Positions 61,342-64,000 of a stretch of 64,000 nt of DNA are shown here, in pieces. Each line of letters starts with the position of its first letter. The stretch's first letter is position 1. This DNA is from Pseudomonas viridiflava (GTDB lineage Bacteria > Pseudomonadota > Gammaproteobacteria > Pseudomonadales > Pseudomonadaceae). Under the pieces are notes generated by a model. It worked only from the letters and a program-made list of their open reading frames with translations, was not told the DNA's origin and made no database searches. A program made the translations under genes and the position numbers. The DNA is taken from the NCBI RefSeq assembly GCF_900590885.1, contig NZ_UUON01000032.1:1-64000 (forward strand). Reading direction: 5' to 3'.

Positions 61342-61718
61342 GCCTGACTCCCTGCAATCGCCACCAACATCACCCCCAAGGTAATCACCAGCGTGCCCAT
61401 CCAGCGACGGCGGCTGACGGTTTCGCCGAGTACCAGCTTGCCCGCCAGCACCACGCCGCAATACGCCAGCGCGGCGGCCGGAAACAACAGGCTCAGCGGC
61501 GCGCGGGACAGGGCTTCGAGCCACACGAAAAACTCAATCACGTAGGCGCCGATCCCGGCCCACAGCAAGGGTGCATTGAACACCTGGCCCCAGAACGCAT
61601 TCAGGCGAAAGCCGCCTTCCAGCTCGGGCAAGCGGTCGAGGCCGAGCTTGAAACACAGTTGGCCGATCACATCGAGCACGATGGAAAACGCCACCAGCAA
61701 CACCACGGTCAAGGTCAC
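61338..61718 (-). CDS. Half-size EamA/SMR-like transporter subunit 1
   Basis: This 126-residue protein has four helices and the pattern LEALSRAPLSLLFPAAALAY followed by GETVSRRRWMGTLVITLGV, parallel to its partner. The start overlaps the arginase-family gene by four bases. The two subunits presumably form a heterodimeric exporter or flippase; the cargo is unknown. Confidence 0.83.
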   Translation of the reverse strand: MTLTVVLLVAFSIVLDVIGQLCFKLGLDRLPELEGGFRLNAFWGQVFNAPLLWAGIGAYVIEFFVWLEALSRAPLSLLFPAAALAYCGVVLAGKLVLGETVSRRRWMGTLVITLGVMLVAIAGSQA

Positions 61719-62635
61719 GGGAACAGCTCCTCAAACAGGTCGATCAGGGCTGCATTGGTGGCGGCATTGCGTTGCAAGTCCGCCGCGCTCCAGCGCTCGG
61801 GTGGCGGCTGGTCGGACTTGGCCTCCCAGCGCTTGAATGCGTTGCTGAAGGCCGGCGTGGCGAACTCGCCGCACACGTCGATGCCGATGATCTGCTTGCG
61901 CGCCGCCAGGGCGCGCAGGGCTTGCAGCAAGTGGGTCAAGCGCATGCCGCCCTGGTCCCAGTTGGTGGCCGCGTCCTCGCTGGCCAGCACGTCTTTGTCG
62001 AGGGTGATCCAGATCGCGTCGGTGGGCAGGCTGCTGATCATTTGCTCGAGAAACGCGGCCCAGTCCAGCTCGGCCAGGTTGCGCCAGTGCAGGTGGTTTT
62101 CCTCCTGCTGGTGGCCGGCACCGTCGCCGACCCGGCCCCAGACTTTCGACGGCGGATGCTGCCAGGGAAACAGCTGCAATTGCCCGCGCTTGAGGGCCGC
62201 GAGGTTGCCGCCGCGCAGTTGCGGGTTATGCAGGTCATCGCTGCACGGGCCGAGGGTGACGATGCGTTTGATCGCCGGCATTTTCAACGCGCGGTTGACC
62301 CACGAACCACAGTGGCGCTTGGGCGCAAAGCGCACCCAGTCGGGGTGGTTGTCGAAGTGAATCAGGCTGATGGGCTCTTTCAGGTCGGCGAGAAATGCCG
62401 GGGTCAGGTGGTGATAATCGCCGGAGCCGACAAAGAAAATTTCCGGCCGTGCACAGGTGGGCCGCGTCCGCGTGGCCAGGCGTTCGGCAAAGTGCTTGTA
62501 GGTTTTTTCGGTGGACCAGAGGCGCAATTTGGGGCCCAGGTCCAGCAGGTCCAGGCGGGTGGCCTGGCCGCTGGCGAGGCGCTTGGCAATCGGCGCCTGG
62601 CCGGTGAGGCTGTGGTCGAGGTCAAGAATGTTCAC
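61715..62635 (-). CDS. Arginase/ureohydrolase-superfamily protein
   Basis: This 306-residue protein keeps metal-ligand motifs of the arginase fold: IHFDNHPDW (Asp-x-His-x-Asp type) and WITLDKDVL. Flanking sequence differs from known arginases and agmatinases, so the true substrate is uncertain. It heads a three-gene overlapping operon with two half-transporters. Link to guanidino compounds or histone-deacetylase-like deacylation is possible; the sequence does not decide. Confidence 0.78.
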   Translation of the reverse strand: MNILDLDHSLTGQAPIAKRLASGQATRLDLLDLGPKLRLWSTEKTYKHFAERLATRTRPTCARPEIFFVGSGDYHHLTPAFLADLKEPISLIHFDNHPDWVRFAPKRHCGSWVNRALKMPAIKRIVTLGPCSDDLHNPQLRGGNLAALKRGQLQLFPWQHPPSKVWGRVGDGAGHQQEENHLHWRNLAELDWAAFLEQMISSLPTDAIWITLDKDVLASEDAATNWDQGGMRLTHLLQALRALAARKQIIGIDVCGEFATPAFSNAFKRWEAKSDQPPPERWSAADLQRNAATNAALIDLFEELFP

Positions 62636-62740
62636 GGCAGTGTTTCACCCATGGCAGCGCCCGTTCTGATACTGGGTTCATCACTCATGAACCCCAGCCG
62701 AATGGGCTTTGCAGGGTGAATGCAAGGGGCGGGCCAGGGG

Positions 62741-63079
62741 TCAGGCGTACACGCGTACCCACACGCTGACCAACACCGTCGCGGCCATCAGCCAGGCCAC
62801 GGCCGCCACGGCGAGCGAGGCTTCCAGGCGCAGGCGGTCGACCAGCACGTAAAGGGTCGCCAGGTACACAAAGTACGGGATGATCGACCACATGCCGAAC
62901 AGGATGGTGGTCTTCAAGTCGTCCACCGAACGGCCCTTGCCGACGATGTAGTGGGCGATCAGGGCAAAGGTTGGAAACAGCGGCACCAGCCCGGCGATGT
63001 AGTAGTTTTTGGTCTTGGCCAGGGCGGCCAGGATCAACACCACGGCCGCGCCGAGGGCGGCCTTCAAGAACAGATCCAT
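62741..63079 (-). CDS. glpM: GlpM family membrane protein
   Basis: This 112-residue protein has about four helices and contains KTKNYYIAGLVPLFPTFALI and GRSVDDLKTTILFGMWSIIP, which I recognise as GlpM. GlpM was named in P. aeruginosa for effects on glycerol metabolism and alginate. Its start overlaps the stop of the sigma-54 activator by one base (TGATG), so they are coupled. The 105-base gap to the arginase gene shows no clear terminator. Confidence 0.85.
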   Translation of the reverse strand: MDLFLKAALGAAVVLILAALAKTKNYYIAGLVPLFPTFALIAHYIVGKGRSVDDLKTTILFGMWSIIPYFVYLATLYVLVDRLRLEASLAVAAVAWLMAATVLVSVWVRVYA

Positions 63080-64000
63080 CAGTGGCTCAACCCGTATTTT
63101 TTGACCTTGTCGAACAGGGTGGTCTTGGCCATCCCCAGTTCCTGGCTGGCCTGGGTCAGGTTGCCGCCGCTGCGTTGCAGCGCGTCCACCAGCAGGTTGC
63201 GTTCAAAGGCTTCCACCGCCTCGGTAAAGGCCAGGCCATGGCTGCCGCTGCTGGCGCCGCTTTTCTTGAAGGCGGGCAGGCCGAGGGCAAAACGTTCGGC
63301 GACGTTGCGCAGCTCACGCACGTTGCCGGGCCAATCGTGGCTCATCAGGCTGGAGACGGTCTGGTTGTCCAGCTCCGGCGCCGTGCGGTCAAAGCGCAGG
63401 GAGGATTGCTGCAGGAAGTGTTCGAACAGTTGCAGGATGTCTTCACGGCGCTCGCGCAGGGGCGGCAGCTCCAGGGTCACCACGTTGAGACGGTAGTAGA
63501 GGTCGCTGCGGAACTGGTTGGCGCGGCTCAGTTCGTCGAGGTCGGATTTGGTGGCAGCGATCACCCGACAATCCACCGCCACGCTCTGGTTCGAGCCCAG
63601 GCGTTCGAGGGTGCGTTCCTGCAACACCCGCAGCAATTTGATCTGCAGGTTGATCGGCATGCTTTCCACTTCATCGAGGAACAGCGTGCCTTCATGGGCG
63701 TGTTCGATCTTGCCGATGCGGCGTTTGCCGGCGCCGGTAAACGCGTTGGCTTCGTGGCCGAAAATCTCGCTTTCGAAGAGGTTCTCCGGCAGGCCGCCGC
63801 AGTTCAGCGCAACAAACTGATGGGCGTGGCGCCGGCTGAAATCATGCAGGCAGCGCGCGACCAGTTCCTTGCCGGTACCGGTCTCGCCTTCGATCAATAC
63901 GTTAGCCGAGGTGTCGGCGACGTTGGCGATCAGCTCGCGCAGGTTCTGCATGGCCGGCGAACGGCCGATGATGCGGCCTTCGAGCGAATCACGCTCGGCC
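63079..64000 (-). CDS. Sigma-54-dependent activator, DctD-like (3' part; 5' end outside window)
   Basis: About 307 codons are visible and the frame is still open at the right edge. The AAA+ domain has Walker A GETGTGKE, Walker B GTLFLDEVES and GSNQSVAVDCRVIAATK. A Fis-like helix-turn-helix ends the protein (GGNLTQASQELGMAKTTLFD). The sequence resembles DctD-type regulators (KRRIGKIEHAHEGTLF). The sigma-54 contact loop reads NAFTGA instead of GAFTGA. A receiver domain is expected upstream but is not in the window. Confidence 0.88.
   Translation of the reverse strand, partial: AERDSLEGRIIGRSPAMQNLRELIANVADTSANVLIEGETGTGKELVARCLHDFSRRHAHQFVALNCGGLPENLFESEIFGHEANAFTGAGKRRIGKIEHAHEGTLFLDEVESMPINLQIKLLRVLQERTLERLGSNQSVAVDCRVIAATKSDLDELSRANQFRSDLYYRLNVVTLELPPLRERREDILQLFEHFLQQSSLRFDRTAPELDNQTVSSLMSHDWPGNVRELRNVAERFALGLPAFKKSGASSGSHGLAFTEAVEAFERNLLVDALQRSGGNLTQASQELGMAKTTLFDKVKKYGLSH

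Noticed and set aside
1..64000. CRISPR array, prophage, integron or tRNA genes
   Set aside because: No spaced direct-repeat array, integrase, phage structural gene or cloverleaf tRNA with conserved arms was noticed on either strand by eye.

Overview
The window looks like a chromosomal segment of a fluorescent-group Pseudomonas. It is GC-rich with strong G/C third-position bias. It carries a membrane PQQ glucose dehydrogenase, a Pseudomonas-type MetR, GlpM, large dermonecrotic-toxin-like proteins, and several copies of the short GGGAGGGGGC REP-type palindrome. No tRNA, rRNA, CRISPR array, integrase or transposase was seen. A ~260 bp structured intergenic repeat lies at the left edge (1-263) and again, inverted, at 60631-60893.

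Layout. 0.48-7.3 kb: a + strand cluster of two paralogous membrane EAL phosphodiesterases flanking an exported cupredoxin, followed by a DUF3034 protein and a lipoprotein truncated globin. 7.4-14.6 kb (mostly -): glucose dehydrogenase gcd; a ZnuD-like zinc TonB receptor with a Zur box; on +, VF530 and Pr6Pr genes; then a siderophore-interacting reductase coupled to a PadR repressor with a perfect 18 bp palindrome (YqjH/YqjI type). 15.1-22.8 kb (+): a chaperone-usher pilus cluster of nine genes (seven secreted subunits including a two-domain tip adhesin, one usher, one chaperone), preceded by an AT-rich gap. 22.8-31.2 kb (-): a 1700-residue LRR/NEL ubiquitin-ligase effector and a divergent class A penicillin-binding protein. 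31.5-41.5 kb: a ProY-like permease, OpgC-like acyltransferase, FMN glutamate-synthase-like protein, GH3 beta-glucosidase, and a LuxR regulator divergent from a nitrilase-family hydrolase and APC permease. 41.6-44.2 kb: Zur-controlled L31 paralogue, HigBA, and a receiver/HD-GYP protein that has lost key residues in both domains. 44.2-48.3 kb (-): a second very large toxin-like gene, split by a frameshift at an 8-base homopolymer. 48.4-52.3 kb: NUDIX, a LysE-exporter relic, GNAT, metR, an alpha/beta hydrolase, and a DsbA-fold oxidoreductase.

52.3-59.6 kb (-) is the most interesting unit. Six tightly spaced genes, most of them overlapping, encode an HAD-IB phosphatase, a class III aminotransferase, an alpha/beta hydrolase, a GNAT/FemAB-like acyltransferase, a histidine kinase and its NtrC-type response regulator. 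Upstream of the first gene are a sigma-54 promoter with correct spacing (59606-59622) and, about 50-80 bp further upstream, nested inverted repeats (59669-59700) placed like an enhancer site. This suggests a self-contained, sigma-54-controlled metabolic/signalling system of unknown product. A MipA/OmpV-family outer-membrane protein gene diverges from it. 60.9-64.0 kb (-): two half-size EamA-type transporters, an arginase-family protein, GlpM and the 3' part of a DctD-like sigma-54 activator that runs off the window.

Functions are assigned by reading protein motifs and recalling families; no database search was run. Start codons were moved inward where a signal peptide, family N-terminus or ribosome-binding site supported it.
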